64,000 bases of DNA, from the NCBI RefSeq assembly GCF_003144095.1, contig NZ_NSKH01000023.1:1162511-1226510 (forward strand), in the 5' to 3' direction. Below the pieces are notes generated by a model. That model searched no databases. It had not been told where the DNA came from and saw nothing but the letters and a program-made list of their open reading frames with translations. Position numbers and translations under genes: made by a program. The DNA is from Streptomyces sp. ICBB 8177 (GTDB taxonomy: Bacteria; Actinomycetota; Actinomycetes; Streptomycetales; Streptomycetaceae). This document shows, one piece after another, positions 20,759-29,531 of this stretch. The stretch's first letter is position 1, and each line of letters starts with the position of its first letter.

Positions 20759-21859
20759 GTGGCCACCCCCGAGGAAACCGACGCGATGCGGCGCGCGATC
20801 GCGCTCGCCGCCCGCGGCCTCGGCTCCACCAGCCCCAACCCGGTCGTCGGCTGCGTCGTCCTCGACGCGGCGGGCCGCCTCGCGGGCGAGGGATGGCACC
20901 GCAGGGCCGGCGGCCCGCACGCCGAGGTCCACGCGCTGCGCGAGGCGGGCGAGCGGGCCCGCGGCGGCACCGCCGTCGTCACCCTGGAGCCCTGCAACCA
21001 CACCGGCCGCACCGGGCCCTGCGCCCAGGCGCTCATCGCCGCCGGCATCGCCCGCGTCGTGCACGCCGTCAGCGACCCCGACCCCTGCGCCGCGGGCGGC
21101 GCCACCACCCTGCGCGCCGCCGGGATCGACACCGAGAGCGGACTGCTGGAGGCCGAGGCCGCGCGCGGCAACGAGGCATGGCTGACCGCCATCCGCCTCG
21201 GCCGACCCTTCGTCCACTGGAAGTACGCCGCGACGCTCGACGGCCGGGTCGCCGCCGCCGACGGCACCAGCCGCTGGATCACCTCCGGCCCGGCCCGCGC
21301 CGACGTCCACCGGCTGCGCGCCGAGTCCGACGCCGTGCTCGTCGGCTCCGGCACCCTGCGCGCCGACGACCCGCACCTCGCCGTACGCGGCCTGGACGGC
21401 GACGTCACCCAGCCGCTGCGCGTCGTCCTCGACACCCACGCCACCGTCGCCCCCACCGCCCGCGTGCTCGACGACGCCGCGCCCACCCTGGTCGCGGTGG
21501 CGGACGACGCCGGCGCGAACCACCTGGAGGGGCGGGCCGAGGTCGTACGGCTGCCGAGGGCGGCGAGCGGACGCGGGCTGGACGTGCCCGCGCTGCTGGC
21601 CGCGCTGTACGAACGCGGCGTGCGCTCCGTCCTGCTGGAAGGCGGCCCCACTCTGGCCGGCGCCTTCGTCGCGGCGGACGCCGTCGACAAGGTCACCGGA
21701 TATCTCGCCCCCGCCCTGCTCGGCGCCGGACCCGCGGTCCTCGCCGACGCCGGAATCACCACCATCGCGCGGGCGTTGCGGCTCGACGTGGCGGAGACCG
21801 CCACGCTCGGCCCCGACCTGCGCGTCACCGCGTATCCCCGCCGCACTGAGGAGAACTGA
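20759..21859 (+). CDS. ribD: Bifunctional diaminohydroxyphosphoribosylaminopyrimidine deaminase / uracil reductase
   Basis: This 366-residue enzyme carries out two steps of riboflavin synthesis. The N-terminal cytidine-deaminase-like domain has the zinc motifs HAEVHAL and PCNHTGRTGPC (about 55-95); the C-terminal reductase domain (about 150-360) includes KYAATLDGRVAAADG and LLEGGPTLAGAF. The start is GTG 20759 with AGGAGG 5 bases upstream. The frame is open back to 20657, but that part is leader RNA. It is the first gene of the riboswitch-controlled operon and abuts ribE with no gap. Confidence 0.96.
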   Translation: MATPEETDAMRRAIALAARGLGSTSPNPVVGCVVLDAAGRLAGEGWHRRAGGPHAEVHALREAGERARGGTAVVTLEPCNHTGRTGPCAQALIAAGIARVVHAVSDPDPCAAGGATTLRAAGIDTESGLLEAEAARGNEAWLTAIRLGRPFVHWKYAATLDGRVAAADGTSRWITSGPARADVHRLRAESDAVLVGSGTLRADDPHLAVRGLDGDVTQPLRVVLDTHATVAPTARVLDDAAPTLVAVADDAGANHLEGRAEVVRLPRAASGRGLDVPALLAALYERGVRSVLLEGGPTLAGAFVAADAVDKVTGYLAPALLGAGPAVLADAGITTIARALRLDVAETATLGPDLRVTAYPRRTEEN

Positions 21860-22504
21860 GTGTTCACCGGAATCGTCGAAGAGCTGGGTGAGGTCACCGC
21901 CGTCGAGAACCTCGGCGACTCCTGCCGGTTCACCCTGCGCGGCCCGCTGGTGACCGAGGACGCCGAGCACGGCGACTCGATCGCCGTCAACGGGGTCTGC
22001 CTGACCGTGGTCGACACCGCCGACGGTGCTTTCACCGCCGACGTGATGGCCGAGACCCTCAAGCGCTCCAGCCTCGGCGCGCTCCAGGTCGGCACCCGCG
22101 TCAACCTGGAGCGGCCGATGGCGCTCGGCGGCAGGCTCGGCGGCCACCTCGTCCAGGGCCACGTGGACGGCACCGGCACCGTGCTGGAGCGCGTCCCCGG
22201 CGAGCACTGGGAGATCGTCAAGGTCGGCCTGCCGAAGCAGCTTTCGCGGTACGTGGTCGAGAAGGGCTCCATCACGGTCGACGGCATCAGCCTCACCGTC
22301 GTGGACGCCGGTGACGACTTCTTCACCGTCAGCCTCATCCCCACCACCCTCGCGCTCACCACCCTCGGCATCAAGCAGCCCGGCGACCCGGTCAACCTGG
22401 AGGTCGACGTGCTCGCCAAGTACGTCGAGCGGCTGCTCGGGGACCGCGCGCCCGGCGCCGGAGCGTCCGCCGCGGGGCCGCTCGGGACGGAGGCCGGGCG
22501 GTGA
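21860..22504 (+). CDS. ribE: Riboflavin synthase alpha chain
   Basis: This 214-residue enzyme dismutates two 6,7-dimethyl-8-ribityllumazine molecules to riboflavin. It begins with the universal [10 protein letters not shown] and shows the two-fold internal repeat of the lumazine synthase partner: [13 protein letters not shown] in the first half and [13 protein letters not shown] in the second. The start GTG 21860 directly follows the ribD stop, with GAGGAG upstream, so translation is probably coupled. Its end overlaps the start of ribM by four bases. The symbol follows actinobacterial use (ribC in some species). Confidence 0.97.
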   Translation: MFTGIVEELGEVTAVENLGDSCRFTLRGPLVTEDAEHGDSIAVNGVCLTVVDTADGAFTADVMAETLKRSSLGALQVGTRVNLERPMALGGRLGGHLVQGHVDGTGTVLERVPGEHWEIVKVGLPKQLSRYVVEKGSITVDGISLTVVDAGDDFFTVSLIPTTLALTTLGIKQPGDPVNLEVDVLAKYVERLLGDRAPGAGASAAGPLGTEAGR

Positions 22505-23154
22505 GCTCTCTCGCCTCGCTCAACAGCGTCGCGTTCTCCGTCTTCGGCGAACACGTCAAATGGGCCGACATGACCGGCAACCTGCTGGGTCTGGCCGGGC
22601 TCGCGCTCGGCTGGCGCCGCGCGCTGTCGGCCTGGCCGGTCCAACTGCTGTCCGGCGCCGTGCTGGTGGTCGCCTACTGGTCGGCTCACCTGACCGGCGG
22701 CGTCGGCAAGCAACTGCTTGTCGTGGTGGTCGCCGCCTGGGGCTGGATCCGGTGGCACCGCGGCCGGCGCGAGTCGGGACAGGTCGAGGTGCGCTTCGCC
22801 ACCTGGCGCGAACGCGGCGGGCTGGTCGGCGGCACCGCGGTCGGCACCCTCGCGGTCGTCGGCCTGTTCACGCTCTTCCCCTCGCTGTCGTGGAATCCCT
22901 GGCCGGACGCGTACATCTTCGTCGGCACGCTCGCCGCGATGGTCGCCATGGCCCGCGGCTGGGTCGAGTTCTGGTTCGCCTGGCTCGCCGTCGACCTGGT
23001 CGGCGTACCGCTCGCCTGGGACAGCGACCTGAAGTTCTCCGCCCTGGTCTACGTCATCTACTTCGTCCTGGTCCTGCTCGGCCTGCGTGCCTGGTGGCTG
23101 CGGACCCGAACCTCCCGCCCCGACGCGGGAGCCCTGGAAGGAGCGCCGGCATGA
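22501..23154 (+). CDS. ribM: PnuC-family riboflavin transporter RibM
   Basis: This 217-residue membrane protein has about seven hydrophobic segments and PnuC-like features ([20 protein letters not shown] at the start, [10 protein letters not shown] in the middle). PnuC proteins move nicotinamide riboside, but RibM members lie in rib operons of Streptomyces and Corynebacterium and carry riboflavin. The position here, between ribE and ribBA behind an FMN riboswitch and with 4-base overlaps on both sides, argues for riboflavin. GTG 22501 is the start. Confidence 0.88.
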   Translation: MSSLASLNSVAFSVFGEHVKWADMTGNLLGLAGLALGWRRALSAWPVQLLSGAVLVVAYWSAHLTGGVGKQLLVVVVAAWGWIRWHRGRRESGQVEVRFATWRERGGLVGGTAVGTLAVVGLFTLFPSLSWNPWPDAYIFVGTLAAMVAMARGWVEFWFAWLAVDLVGVPLAWDSDLKFSALVYVIYFVLVLLGLRAWWLRTRTSRPDAGALEGAPA

Positions 23155-24449
23155 CGACCGCGCCGACCTGGTACGACCCCGAGGACCCGCGAGGCGAGGG
23201 CACCCCGCTGCTCGACTCCGTGCAGCAGGCCGTCGCCGACATCGCCGCCGGACGTCCGGTCGTCGTGGTGGACGACGAGAACCGGGAGAACGAGGGCGAC
23301 CTGATCTTCGCCGCCGAACTCGCCACCCCCGAACTGGTCGCCTTCATGATGACCGAGTGCCGCGGCCTGATCTGCGCCCCGATGGAGGCCGACGCGCTGG
23401 AGCGGCTGGAGTTGCCGCAGATGGTCGCCCGCAACACCGAGTCGATGACCACCGCCTTCACCGTCAGTGTCGACGCCGCCCCCGCGCGCGGCACCAGCAC
23501 CGGCATCTCCGCCGCCGACCGCGCGCTCACCCTGCGGATGCTCGCCGACCCGGGCAGCGCCCCCGGCGACTTCGTGCGCCCCGGCCACGTCTTCCCGCTG
23601 CGCGCCCGCCCCGGTGGCGTCCTCACCCGCAACGGGCACACCGAGGCCGGCGTCGACCTCGCCCGGCTCGCCGGACTGCGCCCGGCCGCCGCGATCTGCG
23701 AGATCGCCAACGAGGACGGCACCATGGCGCGGCTGCCCGAACTCGTCCCGTTCGCCCGCAAGCACGGACTGACGATCATCTCCATCGAGGACCTGATCGC
23801 CTACCGCGAGACCAGCGAGCCGACGGTGCGCCGCGAGGCCGTCACCCGGCTGCCCACCGCCTTCGGCGACTTCCGCGCCTACGGCTACCGCAGCACGGTG
23901 GACGGCGTCGAGCACATCGCGCTCGCCACCGGGGACATCGGCGACGGCGAGGACGTGCTGGTGCGGGTGCACTCCGAATGCCTGACCGGCGACGTCTTCG
24001 GCTCGCTGCGCTGCGACTGCGGTCCGCAGTTGCAGGCGTCGCTGGAACGCGTGGCCGCCGAGGGGCGCGGCGTGGTGATCTACCTGCGCGGGCACGAGGG
24101 CCGCGGCATCGGCCTGCTGCACAAGCTGCGCGCCTACGAACTCCAGGAGCGCGGACGCGACACGCTCGACGCCAACCTGGAACTCGGCCTGCCCGCCGAC
24201 TCGCGCGACTACGGCGCGGGGGCGCGCATCCTCGCCGACCTCGGGGTGCGCTCCGTGCGGCTGATGACCAACAACCCCGACAAGGTGGACGCCCTGGTCC
24301 GGCACGGCCTGCGGGTGCACGGGCGCGAGCCGATGCCGGTCCAGGCCGGCGAGCACAACCTGCGTTACCTGCGCACCAAGCGGGACCGCATGGGCCACGA
24401 CCTGCCCTGGCTGGACGGCGGCCCCACGGGGGCCTGCGGCAACCAGTGA
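23151..24449 (+). CDS. ribBA: Bifunctional DHBP synthase / GTP cyclohydrolase II
   Basis: This 432-residue fusion makes both early riboflavin precursors. The N-terminal 3,4-dihydroxy-2-butanone 4-phosphate synthase half has [11 protein letters not shown] and the His in [11 protein letters not shown]. The C-terminal GTP cyclohydrolase II half has the zinc cysteines in [17 protein letters not shown] and the GTP-binding motif [10 protein letters not shown]. The start is ATG 23151, overlapping the ribM stop by four bases, with GGAAGGAG upstream. Both domains look complete. Confidence 0.96.
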   Translation: MTTAPTWYDPEDPRGEGTPLLDSVQQAVADIAAGRPVVVVDDENRENEGDLIFAAELATPELVAFMMTECRGLICAPMEADALERLELPQMVARNTESMTTAFTVSVDAAPARGTSTGISAADRALTLRMLADPGSAPGDFVRPGHVFPLRARPGGVLTRNGHTEAGVDLARLAGLRPAAAICEIANEDGTMARLPELVPFARKHGLTIISIEDLIAYRETSEPTVRREAVTRLPTAFGDFRAYGYRSTVDGVEHIALATGDIGDGEDVLVRVHSECLTGDVFGSLRCDCGPQLQASLERVAAEGRGVVIYLRGHEGRGIGLLHKLRAYELQERGRDTLDANLELGLPADSRDYGAGARILADLGVRSVRLMTNNPDKVDALVRHGLRVHGREPMPVQAGEHNLRYLRTKRDRMGHDLPWLDGGPTGACGNQ

Positions 24450-24528
24450 CCGGTACGACAGACTGCACCGACCACCACCTGTACCAACGCGAAGCACCGA
24501 CGACAGCACACAAGCACCGAGGAGAGAT

Positions 24529-25014
24529 GTGAGCGGTAAGGGCGCCCCCGAGTTGACCGTGAAGAGCTGCAGTGACCTGCGGGTCGCGGTGATCGCCGCG
24601 CAGTGGCACCAGCAGGTCATGGACGGCCTGGTCGACGGCGCGCTGCGGGCGCTGCGCGAACTGGGCATCGACGAGCCGACCCTGCTGCGGGTGCCGGGCA
24701 GCTTCGAACTGCCCGTCGTCGCCAAGGCGCTGGCCTCCCGGGGCTACGAGGCCATCGTCGCCCTGGGCGTCGTCATCCGCGGCGGCACCCCGCACTTCGA
24801 CTACGTCTGCCAGGGCGTGACCGCGGGCCTCACCCAGGTCTCGGTGGACACCGGGGTGCCCGTCGGCTTCGGCGTGCTGACCTGCGACACCGAGGCGCAG
24901 GCGCTGGAGCGCGCCGGGCTGCCCGGCTCGTCGGAGGACAAGGGCCACGAGGCGGTCACCGCGGCGCTCGCCACGGCGGCGATCCTGCGGTCCGTCTCCG
25001 AGCCCTGGCGCTGA
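24529..25014 (+). CDS. ribH: 6,7-dimethyl-8-ribityllumazine synthase
   Basis: This 161-residue protein forms the capsid-like enzyme that makes the riboflavin precursor lumazine. Motifs are [24 protein letters not shown] and [14 protein letters not shown], with the catalytic His in the last one. The sequence continues to [16 protein letters not shown]. The start is GTG 24529 with GGAGAG just upstream. A 79-bp spacer separates it from ribBA. It is the last rib gene of the operon and is followed 34 bases later by hisE. Confidence 0.97.
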   Translation: MSGKGAPELTVKSCSDLRVAVIAAQWHQQVMDGLVDGALRALRELGIDEPTLLRVPGSFELPVVAKALASRGYEAIVALGVVIRGGTPHFDYVCQGVTAGLTQVSVDTGVPVGFGVLTCDTEAQALERAGLPGSSEDKGHEAVTAALATAAILRSVSEPWR

Positions 25015-25048
25015 GCGCGGCGGTCCGAGCACGTAGAGTAGGACCACC

Positions 25049-25321
25049 ATGGCGAACAAGACATTCGAGCAGCTCTTCGCCGAGCTGAAGGACAAGGCCG
25101 CCTCGGGCGACCCCGCCACCTCCCGCACCGCGGAGCTGGTGGGCAAGGGCGTCCATGCCATCGGCAAGAAGGTGGTCGAGGAGGCCGCCGAGGTGTGGAT
25201 GGCCGCCGAGTACGAGGGCGCCGACGCCACCGCCGAGGAGATCTCCCAACTCCTGTACCACGTTCAGGTGATGATGGTCGCCCGGGGAATCTCCCTCGAC
25301 GACGTATACGCTCACCTGTGA
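25049..25321 (+). CDS. hisE: Phosphoribosyl-ATP pyrophosphatase
   Basis: This 90-residue all-helical MazG-like enzyme catalyses the second step of histidine synthesis. The family motif [14 protein letters not shown] and the region [14 protein letters not shown], which carry the metal-binding Glu/Asp residues, are intact. The start is ATG 25049 with AGGA at a short spacing. A TAGAGT hexamer near 25038 could be a -10 for a local promoter. It is paired with hisG, 57 bases downstream; together they convert PRPP and ATP towards phosphoribosyl-AMP. Confidence 0.97.
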   Translation: MANKTFEQLFAELKDKAASGDPATSRTAELVGKGVHAIGKKVVEEAAEVWMAAEYEGADATAEEISQLLYHVQVMMVARGISLDDVYAHL

Positions 25322-25378
25322 CCATCCGTAGTGCGTCCGCACGTTCCGTGATCAACGAGTCGTAAAGGAAACCGCTCC

Positions 25379-26227
25379 ATGCTGCGCATCGCCGTCCCCA
25401 ACAAGGGTTCACTGTCCGAGCCTGCGTCGGCGATGCTGCATGAGGCCGGCTACCGGCAGCGCAAGGACCGCCGGGAACTGGTCCTGGTCGACGCCGACAA
25501 CCAGGTGGAGTTCTTCTTCCTGCGCCCCAGGGACATCGCCGTCTACGTCGGCTCCGGCCGCCTCGACATCGGCATCACCGGCCGCGACCTGCTGCTGGAC
25601 TCCGGGGCGCAGGCGGAGGAGATCCTCCAACTGGGCTTCGCCGCCTCCACGTTCCGCTACGCCACCCGGCCCGGCACGGCCACCGGCGTCAAGGAGTTCG
25701 GCGGCATGACGATCGCCACCTCCTTCGCCGGACTCGTGGAGAAGCACCTCGCCGACAACGGGGTGGACGCCTCCGTGGTCCACCTCGACGGCGCTGTCGA
25801 GACCGCGATCCAGCTCGGCGTCGCCGAGGTCATCGCGGACGTCGTGGAGACCGGCACCACCCTGCGCAACGCGGGCCTGGAGATCATCGGCGAACCGATC
25901 CTGGAGTCCGAGGCGGTCGTCATCCGCCGCGTCGGCGCGCCGCAGGACGAGCCCAAGGTCCAGCAGTTCCTGCGCCGCATGCAGGGCGTCCTGGTCGCCC
26001 GGCGCTACGTGATGATGGACTACGACATCCGCGCCGAGAAGGTCGAGACGGCCGTGGCGCTCACCCCGGGCCTGGAGTCGCCCACCATCTCCCCGCTGCA
26101 CCACGAGGGCTGGGTGGCCGTGCGCTCCATGGTCCCGGCCCGCGAGGCCCAGCGGATCATGGACGACCTCTACGAGCTGGGCGCCCGCGCCATCCTGACC
26201 ACCGGCATCCACGCCTGCCGCCTGTGA
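25379..26227 (+). CDS. hisG: ATP phosphoribosyltransferase (long form)
   Basis: This 282-residue enzyme is the committed, histidine-inhibited first step of histidine synthesis. It has MLRIAVPNKGSLSEP at the N-terminus, DIGITGRDLL and the PRPP-binding loop DVVETGTTLRNAGLE. Its C-terminal regulatory ACT-like domain (about 210-282) marks the long HisG form, which works without HisZ. The start is ATG 25379 with AAAGGA upstream. The remaining his genes are not in the window. Confidence 0.97.
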   Translation: MLRIAVPNKGSLSEPASAMLHEAGYRQRKDRRELVLVDADNQVEFFFLRPRDIAVYVGSGRLDIGITGRDLLLDSGAQAEEILQLGFAASTFRYATRPGTATGVKEFGGMTIATSFAGLVEKHLADNGVDASVVHLDGAVETAIQLGVAEVIADVVETGTTLRNAGLEIIGEPILESEAVVIRRVGAPQDEPKVQQFLRRMQGVLVARRYVMMDYDIRAEKVETAVALTPGLESPTISPLHHEGWVAVRSMVPAREAQRIMDDLYELGARAILTTGIHACRL

Positions 26228-26318
26228 CCGCGGGCGGCCCCGGCACGACGCCCGGGCTGCCACCGGGCCGCGCCCGCCCCGTTCCACCCGCCCCCCGAAC
26301 TCCTGCGAAGCGCCCACC

Positions 26319-26819
26319 ATGACCTCCGCCGCGTCCCGTACCGGGAAGACCGCCGACATGCCCGCACCCGACGAACCGACCGGACTGCCGGTCACCTTCC
26401 GCCCGGTGCGCACCCGGGTGGTGCTGCTCACGGTGGGCAGCGTCATGCTGGTCACCTTCGCCACCGTGGCCCTGGCCATGCCCGCGCCCTGGGCCGCGGC
26501 GGACCGGGCCACCATGATCGGCACCGGGCTGATCATCTTCGCCGTACTGGCGCTGCTCAGCCGTCCGAAAGTGGTCGCCACCCAGGAAGGCCTCACGGTG
26601 GTCAACCTCACCACCGTGCGCCGACTGGCGTGGGCCGAGGTGCTGCGCGTCAACCTGCGGGCCGGCGATCCGTGGGTCTACCTCGACCTCGCCGACGGCA
26701 CCAGCCTGGCGGTGATGGGCATCCAGCCCGGCATCGCCCGGCAGCGGGCGGTCACCGACGCGCGCAGGCTGCGCGAACTCGCCGACGCGCTGGGCACCGG
26801 TCCTGCGGACGCCGTGTAA
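26319..26819 (+). CDS. PH-domain membrane protein
   Basis: This 166-residue protein has two membrane segments (about 34-54 and 66-82). A short bacterial PH-like domain follows (KVVATQEGLTVVNLTTVRRLAW... VLRVNLRAG), with the usual Trp-rich strand pattern. Such proteins are common next to hisG in Streptomyces; their function is unknown. The start is ATG 26319, but ATG 26358 is also in frame. It is separated by about 90 bp from hisG and may share its transcript. Confidence 0.75.
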   Translation: MTSAASRTGKTADMPAPDEPTGLPVTFRPVRTRVVLLTVGSVMLVTFATVALAMPAPWAAADRATMIGTGLIIFAVLALLSRPKVVATQEGLTVVNLTTVRRLAWAEVLRVNLRAGDPWVYLDLADGTSLAVMGIQPGIARQRAVTDARRLRELADALGTGPADAV

Positions 26820-27073
26820 GCGGTCCACTACCGCCGGTGGAACCCGGCGCGGCGACGGCCCGTCGTGACTCCCGCCGCGGGGCGTGGCTTGACTACTCTG
26901 GAAGGGCGAGGCGCCGGTGCGCCCGCCCCCGCTGTGTACGAGCCGCGCCGCCGCGCGCGGCTCGCGGGGAACCGGAACGATCCGAGGAGTGACACTTTTC
27001 CGGCGATGGACGAATCGTCCTGTAGTACCTGCGCCGCCCCTGACCGAAGCGCCCGGCGCGCGGTGGTGGCGGC

Positions 27074-28399
27074 ATGAGTTCCCTTCTGCTGCTCGGTGCG
27101 GCACTCCTGCTCATCCTGGCCAACGGCTTCTTCGTCGCCGCCGAGTTCGGCCTGGTGACTGTCGACCGGCCGGAGGCCGAACGGGCCGCCGCGGCCGGTG
27201 ACCGCCGGGCCCGCGGCGTCGTGGCCGCCCTGCGCCAGTTGTCCTTCCAGCTCTCCGGCTCACAGCTGGGCATCACCATCACCTCGCTGGTGGTCGGCAT
27301 GCTCGCCGAGCCGGCCCTCTCCCACCTGCTGGCCGGCCCGCTCACCGCCATCGGCCTGGGTGAGGCCGCGTCCGGCGTCGCCGTGGTGCTCGGCATGGTG
27401 CTGGCCTCCAGCGTGCAGATGGTCATCGGTGAGCTGGTGCCCAAGAACTGGGCGGTCTCCCGGCCGCTGGCGGTCGCCCGCATGGTGGCCGGACCGCAGC
27501 GCGCCTTCAGCCGCCTGTTCCGCCCGATCATCGAACTGCTCAACGCCTCCGCCAACCGCCTGGTCCGCGCGCTGGGCGTGGAGCCCACCGACGAACTGGC
27601 CTCCGCCCGCACCCCCGGCGAGCTGGTCTCGCTGGCCCGGCACTCCGCCCTGGCCGGAGCCATCGAGCAGGACACCGCGGACCTGTTCGTGCGCACCGCG
27701 GGCCTGGGCGAGCTGACCGCACAGTCGGTGATGACCGCCCGCGTCAAGGTCAGCGCCCTGGAGGACACCACCACCGCGGCCGACGTGCTCAACCTGACCC
27801 GGGCCACCGGACTGTCGCGCTTCCCGGTCTACCGTGAGCGGCTGGACGAAGTGGTCGGCATGGTCCACCTCAAGGACGCGCTGTCGGTGCCCAAGCACCT
27901 GCGCGATCGCACCCCGGTGGGCCGGATCGCGGTGGCGCCGCTGCTGGTCCCCGAGACGCTGCCGGTGCAGCCGCTGCTTGAGCAGCTGCGCAGCGAGCAG
28001 CCGATCGCCGTGGTCGTGGACGAGTACGGCGGCACCGCCGGCGTGGTCACCCTGGAGGACATCGTCGAGGAACTCGTCGGCGAGGTCCGAGACGAGCACG
28101 ACGACGCCGACGCCGACACGCCGGAACTTCTCCAGGCGCCGGCGCAGGACGGCCGGCCGGCGTGGGACGCCGACGGCGGCTGCCGCACCGACGTCCTGGC
28201 CAGGATCGGCCTGGACGCGCCGGAGGGCCCGTACGAGACGGTGGCCGGGCTCGTCGCCGACCTGCTCGGGCGCATCCCGCAGGCCGGTGACGTCACCGAG
28301 CTGCCCGGCTGGCGGATAGAGGTGCTGGAGGTCGGCCACCACCGGGCCGAACGCATCCGGCTGACGCGCCGGGGCGCGGGGCGCGAGGAGCGGTCATGA
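27074..28399 (+). CDS. CorC/HlyC-family CNNM-CBS membrane protein (long)
   Basis: This 441-residue protein has an N-terminal CNNM (DUF21) membrane domain with about four segments (LLILANGFFVAAEFGLV; SQLGITITSLVVGMLAEP) and the conserved ELVPKNWAVS motif. It continues with a CBS pair (about 210-330) and a C-terminal CorC_HlyC domain. The family is linked to Mg2+/Co2+ efflux or tolerance; the older hemolysin name is historical. The start is ATG 27074. Its stop overlaps the next, paralogous gene by four bases. Confidence 0.9.
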   Translation: MSSLLLLGAALLLILANGFFVAAEFGLVTVDRPEAERAAAAGDRRARGVVAALRQLSFQLSGSQLGITITSLVVGMLAEPALSHLLAGPLTAIGLGEAASGVAVVLGMVLASSVQMVIGELVPKNWAVSRPLAVARMVAGPQRAFSRLFRPIIELLNASANRLVRALGVEPTDELASARTPGELVSLARHSALAGAIEQDTADLFVRTAGLGELTAQSVMTARVKVSALEDTTTAADVLNLTRATGLSRFPVYRERLDEVVGMVHLKDALSVPKHLRDRTPVGRIAVAPLLVPETLPVQPLLEQLRSEQPIAVVVDEYGGTAGVVTLEDIVEELVGEVRDEHDDADADTPELLQAPAQDGRPAWDADGGCRTDVLARIGLDAPEGPYETVAGLVADLLGRIPQAGDVTELPGWRIEVLEVGHHRAERIRLTRRGAGREERS

Positions 28400-29496
28400 C
28401 GAGTGTCCTGCAACTGTTCTTCGCGGCGCTGCTGGTCCTCGGCAACGGCTTCTTCGTCGGCGCCGAGTTCGCCATGGTCTCGGTGCGCCGCAGCCAGATC
28501 GAACCGCTCGCGGTGAGCCAGCGCCGGGCCCGCACCGTGCTGCACGGCCTGGAGAACCTGCCGCGGATGATGGCCGCCGCGCAGTTCGGCGTGACCGTCT
28601 GCTCGCTGACCCTCGGTGCCGTCGCCGAGCCGACCGTCTCCCGCCTGCTGGAGCCGGTCTTCTCCGCGCTGCACGTGCCCGGCGAGCTGGTGCACCCGAT
28701 CGGCTACGTCGTCGCGCTCGCCGTGGTGATCTTCTTCCACCTGGTGGTCGGCGAGCTGGTGCCGAAGAACCTCGCGATGGCCTCCCCGGAGAAGGCGGCG
28801 CTGTGGCTGGGCCCGGGCCTGGTCGGCTGCGCCCGTATCTTCCGGCCGGTCATCGTGGTGCTGAGCGCCTGCGCCCGGCTGGTGCTGCGGCTCTTCCGGG
28901 TCGAGCCCAAGGACGAGATCGAGGCCGTCTACACCAGCGAGCAGCTCACCTACCTGGTGGAGGACTCCGGCCAGGCGGGCCTGCTCGACCCGGCCGCTCA
29001 GGAGCGCCTGTCCGACGCGCTGGAGCTGGGCAGCCGCCCGGTCACCGACGTGCTGCTGCGCCCCGGCGAGCTGGTCACCGTCGGCCCCGAGGTCACCCCG
29101 CACCAGGTCGAGGAGCTGACGGTCTCCACCGGCTACTCCCGCTTCCCGGTCGCGGGCCCCGACGGGGGCTTCCTGGGCTACCTGCACGTCAAGGACGTCC
29201 TGGAACCGGCCGAGAACGACGAGGGCGACCGGCCGGTGCCGCGCAGGCTGTGGCGGCCGATGACGACGCTACGGGCCGAACTGCCGCTGGACGACGCGCT
29301 CACCGCGATGCGCCGGGCCGCCTCCCACCTGGCGGCGGTCGCCGACGCGGACGGCGGGGTGCTGGGCCTGGTCGCGCTGGAGGACGTGCTGGAGATGCTG
29401 GTCGGGGAGGTGCGCGACCCCGCTCACCGGGACGCCGCGGGCCATGCCGCGCCGGGCCCCCGCTCCGGCACCCAGTCGCGGGCGCTGGCGGGCTGA
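28396..29496 (+). CDS. CorC/HlyC-family CNNM-CBS membrane protein (short)
   Basis: This 366-residue paralogue of the preceding protein shares its CNNM membrane domain (LVLGNGFFVGAEFAMVSVRR, ELVPKNLAMASPEKAALWLG) and CBS pair (FPVAGPDGGFLGYLHVKDVL, VALEDVLEMLVGEVRDP). It ends soon after the second CBS, lacking the C-terminal CorC_HlyC domain. The start is ATG 28396 with GAGGAG 5 bases upstream, overlapping the previous stop (ATGA). Tight coupling and paralogy suggest the two form a hetero-oligomeric transporter; that is inference. Confidence 0.9.
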   Translation: MTSVLQLFFAALLVLGNGFFVGAEFAMVSVRRSQIEPLAVSQRRARTVLHGLENLPRMMAAAQFGVTVCSLTLGAVAEPTVSRLLEPVFSALHVPGELVHPIGYVVALAVVIFFHLVVGELVPKNLAMASPEKAALWLGPGLVGCARIFRPVIVVLSACARLVLRLFRVEPKDEIEAVYTSEQLTYLVEDSGQAGLLDPAAQERLSDALELGSRPVTDVLLRPGELVTVGPEVTPHQVEELTVSTGYSRFPVAGPDGGFLGYLHVKDVLEPAENDEGDRPVPRRLWRPMTTLRAELPLDDALTAMRRAASHLAAVADADGGVLGLVALEDVLEMLVGEVRDPAHRDAAGHAAPGPRSGTQSRALAG

Positions 29497-29531
29497 CCGG
29501 CGCCGGCGACCGGGACGGACCGGGGCGGCCG

